Below, piece by piece: positions 1 through 6,787 of a DNA stretch of 64,000 nucleotides. Both the position numbers and the translations under genes were made by a program. This DNA comes from JAAFIW01 sp031414805 (GTDB lineage Bacteria > Pseudomonadota > Gammaproteobacteria > Burkholderiales > Burkholderiaceae_C). Under the pieces are notes generated by a model. That model ran no database searches, was not told the DNA's origin, and worked only from the letters and a program-made list of their open reading frames with translations. The stretch is from assembly GCA_031414805.1 (NCBI GenBank), contig JANOQJ010000085.1:15280-79279 (forward strand), written 5' to 3'. How positions within the stretch are numbered: position 1 is the first letter of the stretch; the number at the start of each line of letters is the position of its first letter.

Positions 1-170
1 ATCTGCGCCAGACCATCCTGGTCAGGGTCGAGAAACACCACGGTCACATCACCGTCAACGCCCTGCAGCAAAGTGGCCGCGTCCTGCACACGGCTGTCGA
101 TGAACAGCACTTTCGCAATCGATGTCGGCTGGGTTGGATTGATCTGGTTTTGGGTGTCGGCGGTGGTCAT
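1..170 (-). CDS. N-terminus of DUF4347-type giant surface protein (partial)
   Basis: The reading frame starts at an ATG (168-170) preceded by an AAGGA-type ribosome binding site and runs off the window edge after 56 codons. After a polar leader of about 18 residues comes a segment reading VLFIDSRVQD, then LLQGVDGDVTVVFLDPDQDG. That pattern of an IDS-type strand followed by a 'D-x-D-G' turn resembles the start of DUF4347 domains, which head very large repeat-rich adhesins with cadherin, Ig-like or calcium-binding repeats. No classical signal peptide is visible, which is usual for that family. The rest of the protein lies outside the window, so the assignment rests on this short stretch only. 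Confidence 0.5.
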   Translation of the reverse strand, partial: MTTADTQNQINPTQPTSIAKVLFIDSRVQDAATLLQGVDGDVTVVFLDPDQDGLAQ

Positions 171-198
171 TGCAGGATCCTTTTTGACAATCTGAATA

Positions 199-262
199 CT
201 ATAAATTTAATAGCTGCTTGAGCAGTATTTACAAGGGCTGGTGGCCAATTTCTCTCATAAAC
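199..262 (+). repeat. Dispersed repeat family A, copy 1
   Basis: AT-rich lead followed by TAGCTGCTTGAGCAGTATT, ACAAGGGCT and a degenerate tail. It sits between the DUF4347 start and the 3' end of the sulfotransferase gene. The core is an imperfect palindrome (CTGCT-TG-AGCAG flanked by AATA/TATT). Confidence 0.9.
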
Positions 263-272
263 TTGAATTCTG

Positions 273-1109
273 TTACGGGCTGACTGAGCCGGGTTTGACC
301 GTCAATACATTGGCGCGGCTGCCCGCTGTGTCTTTCCAGAAAGACAGCTTGCTGTATTGCGTAAACAAATCAGGCGGCAAGATGGTTTCGCGCGGCTGCA
401 GGCTGACGGCGGGGCGCACTTTGTGCAGGCCGCGCATGCCCAGGGGCGCATCGAATTCCGGCACGTCGTATTGAATGCGTTCAAAGTCGTGGTCAAACGG
501 CACTTCGCCCAGAAACTGGTAAATCAGCGGAATGACTTTTTGTGGGGCCTGCGCCAGCAGGTCGTACTCAATCAACAGCATGCAGCTGGCGTGCTCGCTG
601 TAAAACGCACTTTTCAGCGCCGTCCAGGGGTAGCCGACCATGCGGCTGTGTTGCGCCAGGGTTTCAACCCGGCTGTAGACGGTGGCGCGCTCGGTGTCGT
701 TGTTGAACAGGCGGGTGATCTCATACGGGTCTTCGCTGTATTTGCGCTCAATGCTGTCCATCACCCAGGCCACGTTGCGCACACAGGCAATCACCTTTGA
801 GCCGGGGAACTGGTCCATCAGCATGGGCAGATGGGCGGTCCACATGCGGTTAGTGTCAAACACCACAGCCTTGTCAGCCTGGTTGGCGTAGTACGAATCA
901 AACAGGCCGCGGACCAACCGTTTGCGCTCTTCGGTGGTGATGACCGGGCCAAACTCGGTGCCCGCACCAAATTGGTTCAACATGCCTGAATACAAAGCAC
1001 CTACAGGGCTGGTCATGCCAGCATGAAAACGGGGGTTTTGCAACAGGATGGCCGACAACAAGGTGGAGCCCGCGCGGGGCAGTCCGGAGATGAAGTGGTA
1101 GCGGGGCAT
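273..1109 (-). CDS. Sulfotransferase family protein
   Basis: Predicted PAPS-dependent sulfotransferase of 278 residues. The 5'-phosphosulfate loop PRAGSTLL is at residues 11-18, and a candidate 3'-phosphate site, RNVAWVMDS, with Arg111 and Ser119, follows at the usual spacing. No signal peptide or membrane segment is seen, so it should act in the cytoplasm. I chose the ATG at 1109 because the motif then begins within ten residues; the frame stays open to a GTG at 1145, which would add 12 residues. The acceptor is unknown. It lies beside a surface-protein start and tail-collar genes, and a second unrelated-looking sulfotransferase is 3 kb away, suggesting sulfation of a surface glycan or protein; that link is inference. 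Confidence 0.8.
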   Translation of the reverse strand: MPRYHFISGLPRAGSTLLSAILLQNPRFHAGMTSPVGALYSGMLNQFGAGTEFGPVITTEERKRLVRGLFDSYYANQADKAVVFDTNRMWTAHLPMLMDQFPGSKVIACVRNVAWVMDSIERKYSEDPYEITRLFNNDTERATVYSRVETLAQHSRMVGYPWTALKSAFYSEHASCMLLIEYDLLAQAPQKVIPLIYQFLGEVPFDHDFERIQYDVPEFDAPLGMRGLHKVRPAVSLQPRETILPPDLFTQYSKLSFWKDTAGSRANVLTVKPGSVSP

Positions 1110-1434
1110 GGTCACCCGAAAAAGCGAATGTCTGCCGTTGGACACATTACTCGTGCGGCTGAATAGCTATATATTTCATAGCTGCTTGAGCAGTATTTAT
1201 AAGGGCTAAAGCCGCTTTTGAGCATATTTTCCCCAACGATATTGTTGGCGCCATTTGGGCATGTAAGCCTCCCACAGACACCTAACGAACAAATGAAAAC
1301 TGGCGGCAAATCTCACCAAAGACGCCGACCAATGTCAGACGACTTTACTCGCAAAATTACATTCCGAATCACATTGACGTGTGAAATTTTGCACCCTACG
1401 ATACTTGCCTTACAACAACTTCTGGAGTGCGGCG
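1110..1434. other. Divergent intergenic region
   Basis: Spacer between the sulfotransferase and the first collar gene. It holds one family A repeat (1163-1207) and must contain the promoters for both directions. I could not identify a convincing -35/-10 pair or an operator. A GGAG ribosome binding site for the collar gene lies near 1423. Confidence 0.5.
1163..1207 (+). repeat. Dispersed repeat family A, copy 2
   Basis: Contains ATAGCTATATATTTC, then ATAGCTGCTTGAGCAGTATT and ATAAGGGCT. The copy is intergenic, between divergent genes. Confidence 0.9.
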
Positions 1435-2088
1435 ATGGACGCGTTTATGGGTATGGTCATGCCGGTAGGCTTCAACTTTGCACCCCGCGGCTGGGCTTTT
1501 TGCAACGGGCAGCTGATATCAATTTCGCAAAATTCAGCCCTGTTTGCCCTGCTGGGAACCATCTACGGCGGCGATGGGCAAACCACATTTGCCCTGCCCG
1601 ACCTGCGTGGCCGTGTGCCGGTCGGCTCGCAGGCGCAAGGGCCTGGGCTCGCCAATGTGGTGCAAGGTGAGCTGGGGGGTAGCAACAACGTGACCGTCTC
1701 TGCCTCAGGCAGCGCCACAGTGGCATTGTCTGCCGCTAACCTGCCCGCCCACACCCACGGCACCACCGGATTGACCGCCACCACCGCGGTGAACGTGAGC
1801 ACCGGAACCGGCGGCAGCGTCACACCGGCAGCGGGCAGCGTGCTCACCGGTACGTCACTCGGTTCAGCCCCGGCCGCTGCCATTTACCTGTCAGCCGCCA
1901 CCTCGCCCACAGCACCGGTGGCCCTGGGCGGCGTAGCGACCACCTTGAGCGGCAACACCGCCAGCGCAGGCACCGGTGCAGCCTTGAACGCGCCAGTCAA
2001 CACCTCTGCCAACGCGTCAGTCATGCAGCCCTATTTGGGTGTGAATTTCATCATCTGCATGGAAGGCATCTTCCCGTCGCGCAATTAG
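1435..2088 (+). CDS. Tail-collar domain protein (microcystin-dependent-protein type), paralogue 1
   Basis: Protein of 217 residues. The N-terminal 60 residues form a phage tail Collar domain: start MDAFMGMVMPVGF, then the RGWAFCNGQ and LPDLRGRVPVG motifs typical of the family. The rest is a Thr/Ala/Gly-rich beta-rich region ending in a conserved MQPYLGVNFIICMEG and FPSRN tail. I preferred the ATG at 1435 to the upstream in-frame start at 1381 because a GGAG box precedes it and the downstream paralogue starts at the same residue. No phage structural genes surround it. Chromosomal collar proteins of this type are known in many proteobacteria, but their role is unresolved; a fibre-like surface protein is the likeliest guess. 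Confidence 0.8.
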   Translation: MDAFMGMVMPVGFNFAPRGWAFCNGQLISISQNSALFALLGTIYGGDGQTTFALPDLRGRVPVGSQAQGPGLANVVQGELGGSNNVTVSASGSATVALSAANLPAHTHGTTGLTATTAVNVSTGTGGSVTPAAGSVLTGTSLGSAPAAAIYLSAATSPTAPVALGGVATTLSGNTASAGTGAALNAPVNTSANASVMQPYLGVNFIICMEGIFPSRN

Positions 2089-2123
2089 TTTCTCGAATCA
2101 CTTTTTAAAACAGGAGTATCGAA

Positions 2124-2777
2124 ATGGACGCATTTCTAGGAATGATCATGCCGGTGGGCTTTAACTACGCCCCGCGCGGCTGGGCTTTTTGCAATGGGCA
2201 ATTGCTTTCAATTGCACAAAATACGGCTCTGTTCTCTTTGCTTGGCACCACATACGGCGGAAACGGGACAACCACCTTTGGGCTACCCGACCTGCGGGGC
2301 CGTGTGCCGGTGGGCGGGCAGGCCAATGGCCCCGGACTCAGCACTGTGCAACTAGGTCAATCGTCGGGTACCAACAACGTGACCGTCACTGGCACAGGCA
2401 ACGTCACAGTGGCCCTGTCTGCTGCCAACTTGCCCGCGCACACCCATGGCACCACCGGGATGACCGCCGCCACAACCGTCAACGTGAGCACGGGAACCGG
2501 CGGCAGCGTCACACCTGCAGCGGGCAGCGTGCTCACCGGTACGTCGCTCGGCTCAGCCCCCGCCGCCGCGGTTTACCTGCCAGCAGCCACCTCGCCCACA
2601 GCACCCGTGGCCCTGGGCGGTGTTGCCACCACGCTGGGCGGCAACACCGAAAGCGCAGGCACCGGCACGGCCCTGAATGCGCCCGTGAACACCTCTGCCA
2701 CGGTGTCCGTGATGCAGCCGTACCTGGGCTTGAATTTCGTGATTGCGACGCAAGGCATTTTTCCGTCGCGCAATTGA
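2124..2777 (+). CDS. Tail-collar domain protein, paralogue 2
   Basis: Second 217-residue collar protein, 35 bp downstream of the first and in the same direction, with a clear CAGGAG ribosome binding site near 2110. It has the same layout: MPVGF start, RGWAFCNGQ, LPDLRGRVPVG, Thr/Ala-rich stalk and FPSRN end. The central part (roughly residues 110-170) is almost identical to paralogue 1, while the N-terminal domain and the tail differ more. The pair is probably co-transcribed and ends at the hairpin at 2798-2814. Function is inferred only from the domain: a surface or fibre protein. Confidence 0.8.
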   Translation: MDAFLGMIMPVGFNYAPRGWAFCNGQLLSIAQNTALFSLLGTTYGGNGTTTFGLPDLRGRVPVGGQANGPGLSTVQLGQSSGTNNVTVTGTGNVTVALSAANLPAHTHGTTGMTAATTVNVSTGTGGSVTPAAGSVLTGTSLGSAPAAAVYLPAATSPTAPVALGGVATTLGGNTESAGTGTALNAPVNTSATVSVMQPYLGLNFVIATQGIFPSRN

Positions 2778-2797
2778 GCTGCAAGGCAAATGTCGTT

Positions 2798-2814
2798 CCC
2801 CCGCTGCGCGGGGG
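2798..2814 (+). terminator. Hairpin after the collar gene pair
   Basis: Seven-bp GC stem (CCCCCGC / GCGGGGG) with a three-base loop, 20 bp after the stop codon of the second collar gene. There is no long U-tract, so it may be a stabilising or weak terminator stem. Confidence 0.55.
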
Positions 2815-2815
2815 A

Positions 2816-2908
2816 TTTGGCTGGCCTCAGCTAACTAGAACACGAATTTGGTCGGCCTCAGCCAGCAGAACACGAACTTGGTTGGCCTCAGCCAACCAAA
2901 GGCAAAAG
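2816..2908. repeat. Three ~30-bp tandem repeats
   Basis: Three imperfect units start near 2816, 2847 and 2877, each with the pattern TTGG-TGGCCTCAGCCAAC followed by AGAACACGAA in the first two. The third unit contains the stop codon of the NHL lipoprotein gene on the minus strand, so the repeat has grown from, or into, that gene's 3' end. Confidence 0.75.
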
Positions 2909-3844
2909 GCCCGACACGTGCACCTGGCCGTCGGGACCCACCGCCAGGTGGCGTGCAGCGACAGGCTTGCCAGTGGCGGACTGAGGTTGGTGTTTCACAA
3001 CCACCTTACCGCTTACTTCCAGCGCGTATACGCGGCTGCTTCTCACGTCTGAAAAATACAGCTGCCCAGAGGGCGTCAGCGCAATGGCGCGGATGGTCTG
3101 GCGCTGGCCGTCCGTGTCTTTTTTCAAGTCAAACTGCTCCTTGGCGCGTCCGGTAGTGTCGTGCACCGTGACCGTGCTCTCGGCATGCAACACATAGACG
3201 CGCCCATCGGCACTAACCTTCAGATCAATCGGGTAGTTGAAGCCGCTGCCGGAACTGCTTGCGTTGGCTCCCAAGCTGCCAAACCGCAGCAGAGGCGCAC
3301 CTGCCAGCGAGAAAACTTGCACGCGGTGGTTTGCCGAATCGGCAACGAACAAACGGTCTTCGTGCACGGCAAGGGCTGACGGGCCAGACAGCGCGGCATC
3401 GTCGCTGCCATGCCGTGCGATGCGGCGCAGCAGTTGCCAGGCCGCGTCGTACACCCGAACTTCGCCCAGCGATTTGTCCAGCACATACGCGTTTCCATTG
3501 GCATCAAAAGCCAGGTCTACCGGATTCGATGCGCTGGCACCTTGAGCAGCCAGCTTGATCAGGTTTTGTTCAAAACTGAGCGTCTGGGCCTCCTTGTTCA
3601 GCGTGTACACCACGCCGCCAGGCCCAACAAAAATCCGTTCATTTGCATAACTGGTCACCGGCTTGGCGGAGGCCGCAACACGTGGTCGCTCAATGATGAC
3701 GGGGGCCGCCGCGTCGCTTGACGCTGCCGTATTGAAGGCCACATCTGCCGGGCTTTCAGCCCCACCGCAGCCCACCAAGGAGAGGGACAAAGGCATGGTG
3801 AAGCTGCTCAGGCATGCCGCTTTTGCAAATGCGCGTCTTTTCAT
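2888..3844 (-). CDS. NHL-repeat lipoprotein
   Basis: Predicted 318-residue exported lipoprotein. It starts MKRRAFAKAAC and has a hydrophobic segment ending in the lipobox LVGC near residue 26, so it should be acylated and membrane-anchored. The body has repeated strands of the type 'G-VYVLD...N.RVQVF' (DLAFDANGNAYVLD, ALAVHEDRLFVADSANHRVQVF, DLKVSADGRVYVLH, AIALTPSGQLYFSD), which indicate an NHL beta-propeller. Its binding partner is unknown. The ATG at 3844 was preferred to the open extension to 3880 because it places the lipobox correctly. The last codons fall inside a tandem repeat. Confidence 0.75.
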   Translation of the reverse strand: MKRRAFAKAACLSSFTMPLSLSLVGCGGAESPADVAFNTAASSDAAAPVIIERPRVAASAKPVTSYANERIFVGPGGVVYTLNKEAQTLSFEQNLIKLAAQGASASNPVDLAFDANGNAYVLDKSLGEVRVYDAAWQLLRRIARHGSDDAALSGPSALAVHEDRLFVADSANHRVQVFSLAGAPLLRFGSLGANASSSGSGFNYPIDLKVSADGRVYVLHAESTVTVHDTTGRAKEQFDLKKDTDGQRQTIRAIALTPSGQLYFSDVRSSRVYALEVSGKVVVKHQPQSATGKPVAARHLAVGPDGQVHVSGLLPLVG

Positions 3845-4195
3845 TTTTGATTCCAACGGTTGGGTGAAGGCCAATGTCAAGCGGCAGTGTGTGCCGATGT
3901 GTTTGCATTGTTACTGTTTTGTGCGGAAATGCAAGAACCCAGCTGAATTTCGAGATCAAAAATAGCTTGAGACCACGTGGAAACTGCTCAATCAGCTCCT
4001 ATAAATATAGCAATCGTTGCTTCCAGGTCGAACAGGCATTCACTTCCGTTCGGGCTGAGCTGGCTGTTCCGACTGCCCTGAGGTATCGAAGGAAGCCCGC
4101 GCGAGCGGTTCCTTGGATACCTCAGGAGAGTCTGAACAGCCAGCTCCGGGTTCAAGCTTCATCGGGCCGACGTCATAGTGCACCTTATTGGTGAC
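3845..4195. other. Repeat-rich intergenic region
   Basis: Spacer of 351 bp between two minus-strand genes. It contains a degenerate family A repeat (about 3985-4020, reverse orientation) and a long inverted repeat with family B sequence (4057-4146). I see no coding potential with a ribosome binding site. It presumably carries the promoter of the NHL lipoprotein gene and the terminator of the operon ending at 4196. Confidence 0.5.
4057..4146. repeat. Long inverted repeat containing family B sequence
   Basis: Arms of 38 bp at 4057-4094 and 4109-4146 match except for about six positions; the loop is GC-rich (14 bp). The arms include CTGAGGTATCGAAGG, the unit of dispersed family B found again at 23253-23312, 58108-58135, 58191-58447 and 61081-61107. 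It lies 49 bp past the stop codon of the sulfotransferase gene at 4196 and could fold into a strong stem in the transcript. Confidence 0.8.
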
Positions 4196-5194
4196 TCAAA
4201 GCGGCTGGCGCAATGACTCCAGCGCCGCGTAGTCGGCCCGCGCTGCGTCAAGTGCACCGCTATCTGTTTGCAAATGCCCAGCCACCGCAGCCGGATCGCC
4301 TGCGTACACAGCGCCCGCATGTTTCGCATGGAATGCAGCGCGCGACTGCATCGCCAACGCCTGTCTGGCGCTGCAGGGCACACCCCACTGGGTCAGTAAA
4401 TGCGTCCACAGCGCGCTGGGCAGTTGCGGGTAGTTCATCAGCGTCAGGCCGGGCTGGCCCGTCGTCGCATGCGCCAACGCCGAGCGAAAAACCCCTGCCA
4501 GCACGCGTACGCCAAAGCCATCCAGATCGCCGGGTGCCAGGTCTGCACCACTTAGCTGCAGGCGCGACAAGTCGACCAGCCCCGGCACCATATGTGCGCC
4601 GCGCTGGCGACGGTGCGATGCCAGCACCCGGGAAGGGTCGCGGTACAGCAGCAGGCAAGGTATGCCAGGGAACACGTTGCGCAGCCAGGGTAGCCAGGGC
4701 ATGTGCCAGCTGTCTAGCTTGATAAATAAATGGGTTTCCCCCGAACGGCGCTGACCCAATGCCGCCACCAACTGGCGCAAGGTGTGGTCGCCCCCGCTGC
4801 GCTGCGGACTGTGGTGGTGCAGCCAGAAAAATGCATCCAACACCGGTGGCTCCGAGGCCACGATGCAGTGCGGCAAAGTGGCCAGCATTTGGGTGAGCAA
4901 GGTGGAACCGCAACGCGAAACGTGAAAGATGAAGGCGGTGGGCGGCACCGCCTCGGGCAAGTCATCGAGCGCCGCAAGCGGTGTGCGGCAGACCCGTCTG
5001 TCTTGCGGACTCTGACCTACAAAGCTGTCTTCAAAAAACGCTTCGGTGAGCCGTCGCTGGCCCAGGTAGCGCCACCACAGCGTGGGCTGAGCCTGCGCCA
5101 AGTGATCGTCAAGCCCAACCGGATACCAGTCGCGCAGGCTATCCAGCTCGCCAAACGCGAGCTCAGTGCCGCGCTTTAGCGACTCGGCCAGCAT
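4196..5194 (-). CDS. Sulfotransferase-like protein
   Basis: Protein of 332 residues with a sulfotransferase-type phosphate loop SRCGSTLL at residues 93-100, and LLLYRDPSRVLASHR at 181-195 as the likely 3'-phosphate site. The N-terminal 80 residues are not part of the usual core and may bind the acceptor. The ATG at 5194 lies inside the end of the upstream hydroxylase gene (32-bp overlap), so translation is probably coupled. An open extension to 5341 exists but would read through the hydroxylase gene. Substrate unknown. It shares an operon with a beta-hydroxylase-like and a GNAT protein, which fits a tailoring pathway for a surface molecule; that is inference. Confidence 0.7.
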   Translation of the reverse strand: MLAESLKRGTELAFGELDSLRDWYPVGLDDHLAQAQPTLWWRYLGQRRLTEAFFEDSFVGQSPQDRRVCRTPLAALDDLPEAVPPTAFIFHVSRCGSTLLTQMLATLPHCIVASEPPVLDAFFWLHHHSPQRSGGDHTLRQLVAALGQRRSGETHLFIKLDSWHMPWLPWLRNVFPGIPCLLLYRDPSRVLASHRRQRGAHMVPGLVDLSRLQLSGADLAPGDLDGFGVRVLAGVFRSALAHATTGQPGLTLMNYPQLPSALWTHLLTQWGVPCSARQALAMQSRAAFHAKHAGAVYAGDPAAVAGHLQTDSGALDAARADYAALESLRQPL

Positions 5195-5882
5195 GTATGG
5201 CTTGCATTTGATCTGCCAGACGGGTACCGGCCTCGTGACCACCCGCGCGCAGACCGGCAATGACGTCGTGCACGTTGTCGTCGTCAATGGCCGGGTCGCC
5301 ATATGGCGCAGGGGGCCGCAACACGCCGCCCGCCGCCTCAAACACGGCTTGCAGCCAAGGGTTGGTCACGCAGTCCAGCATCAGGTGCACGCGCGGCAGC
5401 GGGCTGGGGTTGACCACCCCGTGCAGGCAACTGGCGTTGAGGTACCAGGTATCGCCCGCCGTGAAGTGAACGTCTTGTCCGTCAATGCGAAAAAGCACCT
5501 GCGGCGTGGTTTGAATTGGAATGTGCAGGCGGGTCATACCGTCTTCCAGCGCGCCGCCGTCGTCCCGGTGCTCCTTGATCACGCCACCGGGCTCCAGCGC
5601 CATCAGGCGCACCGAGGTTTTTTCGCATGGAAAGTGGTTGATGACCCGCTGCAAATACGGGCTGGCCGCCAGCACCGCCGTGTCTTCAAACGCCGCGCCC
5701 TCCAGCGGCATGATGTGATCCAGCGCGCCACCGACTGAGCGCAGTGCAATACAGCCCCAGTTTTTTTCGTAGGCCGCTGTGTTGAAGTGGTTCACCCACA
5801 CCTGGCTGGCTTCAATGTCGGCCAAGGCTTGTTGGAGCTGATCCAGATCGAAAGAAAAAGGCAGTTTCAGGTAACCGGTCAT
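5163..5882 (-). CDS. Aspartyl/asparaginyl beta-hydroxylase family dioxygenase
   Basis: Fe(II)/2-oxoglutarate-dependent hydroxylase of 239 residues. The iron facial triad is visible as H105-x-D107 (KEHRDDGG) and H154 (SCLHGVVN), with Arg164 as the probable 2-oxoglutarate carboxylate ligand. The fold belongs to the AspH/LpxO group, which hydroxylates either Asp/Asn side chains or lipid A acyl chains; there is no transmembrane anchor here, so an LpxO role is less likely. It overlaps the GNAT gene upstream by 4 bp and the sulfotransferase gene downstream by 32 bp, so the three form one operon. Confidence 0.75.
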   Translation of the reverse strand: MTGYLKLPFSFDLDQLQQALADIEASQVWVNHFNTAAYEKNWGCIALRSVGGALDHIMPLEGAAFEDTAVLAASPYLQRVINHFPCEKTSVRLMALEPGGVIKEHRDDGGALEDGMTRLHIPIQTTPQVLFRIDGQDVHFTAGDTWYLNASCLHGVVNPSPLPRVHLMLDCVTNPWLQAVFEAAGGVLRPPAPYGDPAIDDDNVHDVIAGLRAGGHEAGTRLADQMQAIHAGRVAKARH

Positions 5883-6397
5883 AGGGCGGGCTTCCAGACC
5901 ATCTGGTCGAACATTTCGTCATGCGTTGCCACGCAAAAGCCCAAGCTGCGGTACAGCGCCTGTGCCGCAGCGTTTGTTTTGCTGACAGCCAGGCTGATGT
6001 CAAGCGGCTGAGCCTGGGCCACCGCCTGCAAGGCGCGCAACACGGCGCGTGCAGCGCCCGCGCGGCGCGCCGTGGAAATGATGGCGATGTCGACCACGCG
6101 CACATCGCGCAACCCCACATCCACGATCAGTCGGCCAATGGGCTCTCCGTGGCTTTGCACGATCCAGTGCTGGGCCTGCGGAAAATTGGCGGTGACACCC
6201 GCTTGCTGCATGCGCTGCTGCATTTGAAGCAGTGGGCCCAACACCGCCGGGTCGACACCCAACGCACGCAGGTCGTCGCGGCTGTCGAGGTACAGCGCGT
6301 CAACGAACACCTGATCTTGAGCGACGGCTTCTCGCAACAGCAAATGCGGGGCCAAGCCAGACAACGCGTGCGTTGTGGGTGGTAAAAACTGCGGCAT
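5879..6397 (-). CDS. GNAT family N-acetyltransferase
   Basis: Protein of 172 residues with a GNAT core. The acetyl-CoA region reads VVDIAIISTARRAGAARAVLRAL, a variant of the RxxGxG/A loop, followed by the closing LYRSLGF strand near the C-terminus. The substrate is unknown. The ATG chosen at 6397 shares two bases with the ATG of the divergent DUF6916-like gene. The frame stays open upstream to 6586, but that would run antisense through the neighbouring gene, so the short form is preferred. First gene of the operon with the hydroxylase and sulfotransferase. Confidence 0.7.
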   Translation of the reverse strand: MPQFLPPTTHALSGLAPHLLLREAVAQDQVFVDALYLDSRDDLRALGVDPAVLGPLLQMQQRMQQAGVTANFPQAQHWIVQSHGEPIGRLIVDVGLRDVRVVDIAIISTARRAGAARAVLRALQAVAQAQPLDISLAVSKTNAAAQALYRSLGFCVATHDEMFDQMVWKPAL

Positions 6398-6701
6398 GAC
6401 TATTTCATTCCAAGAACTCAACGCCCAAGTGGGCACCGTCTTTATTGTGCACACCCAAAGCGGCGCACTCGAACTGAAACTTATGGAGGCCAGCGAACGC
6501 CCGCGCCGCGGACTGCCAGAATCGTTTCGCACGCCGTTTTCACTGGTTTTTGCAGGGCCCGTTGAACCCTCGCTGGCACAAGACAACTATTTTGTTGACC
6601 ACCCGGTGCTGGGTCGCAACCAGTGGCTGTTGGTGCCGGTATCGAAATACGCGTTGGGTGGCGAATCCGACGTCCCGCTTTATGAGGCAGTTTTTGGCTA
6701 G
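6396..6701 (+). CDS. DUF6916-like small protein
   Basis: Protein of 101 residues: an all-beta pattern with the sequence FQELNAQVGTVFIVHTQSG at the start, LVFAGPVEPSLAQDNYFVDHPVLG in the middle and a YEAVFG end. This matches my recollection of the DUF6916 family, often found next to collar-domain proteins; the function is unknown. It is a single gene transcribed divergently from the GNAT operon, and the two start codons overlap in the tetramer CATG (6395-6398). It is followed directly by a perfect 13-bp hairpin at 6709-6739. Confidence 0.6.
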   Translation: MTISFQELNAQVGTVFIVHTQSGALELKLMEASERPRRGLPESFRTPFSLVFAGPVEPSLAQDNYFVDHPVLGRNQWLLVPVSKYALGGESDVPLYEAVFG

Positions 6702-6708
6702 ACTTCAC

Positions 6709-6739
6709 TCAAGCAGCTATTAAAATAATAGCTGCTTGA
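6709..6739. terminator. Head-to-head repeat hairpin after the DUF6916-like gene
   Basis: Perfect 13-bp stem (TCAAGCAGCTATT / AATAGCTGCTTGA) with a five-base loop AAAAT, 7 bp after the stop codon and facing the 3' end of clpA. It is formed by a reversed core joined to a forward family A repeat. It could serve as a transcription stop or mRNA end for both converging genes, although no U-tract follows. Confidence 0.5.
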
Positions 6740-6780
6740 GCAGATTAGACAAGGGCATGAAGCCGATTTGGCTTCAAATC
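6711..6780 (+). repeat. Dispersed repeat family A, copy 3
   Basis: Full-length copy: AGCTATTAAAATAATAGC, GCTTGAGCAGATTAG, ACAAGGGCATGAAGCCG and a TTGGCTTCAAATC tail. It lies between converging genes. Confidence 0.9.
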
Positions 6781-6787
6781 CTTAGTT

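Noticed and set aside
1435..2777. Prophage remnant, suggested by the two tail-collar genes
   Set aside because: No capsid, tail, integrase or lysis genes are nearby; such collar proteins also occur as ordinary chromosomal genes.
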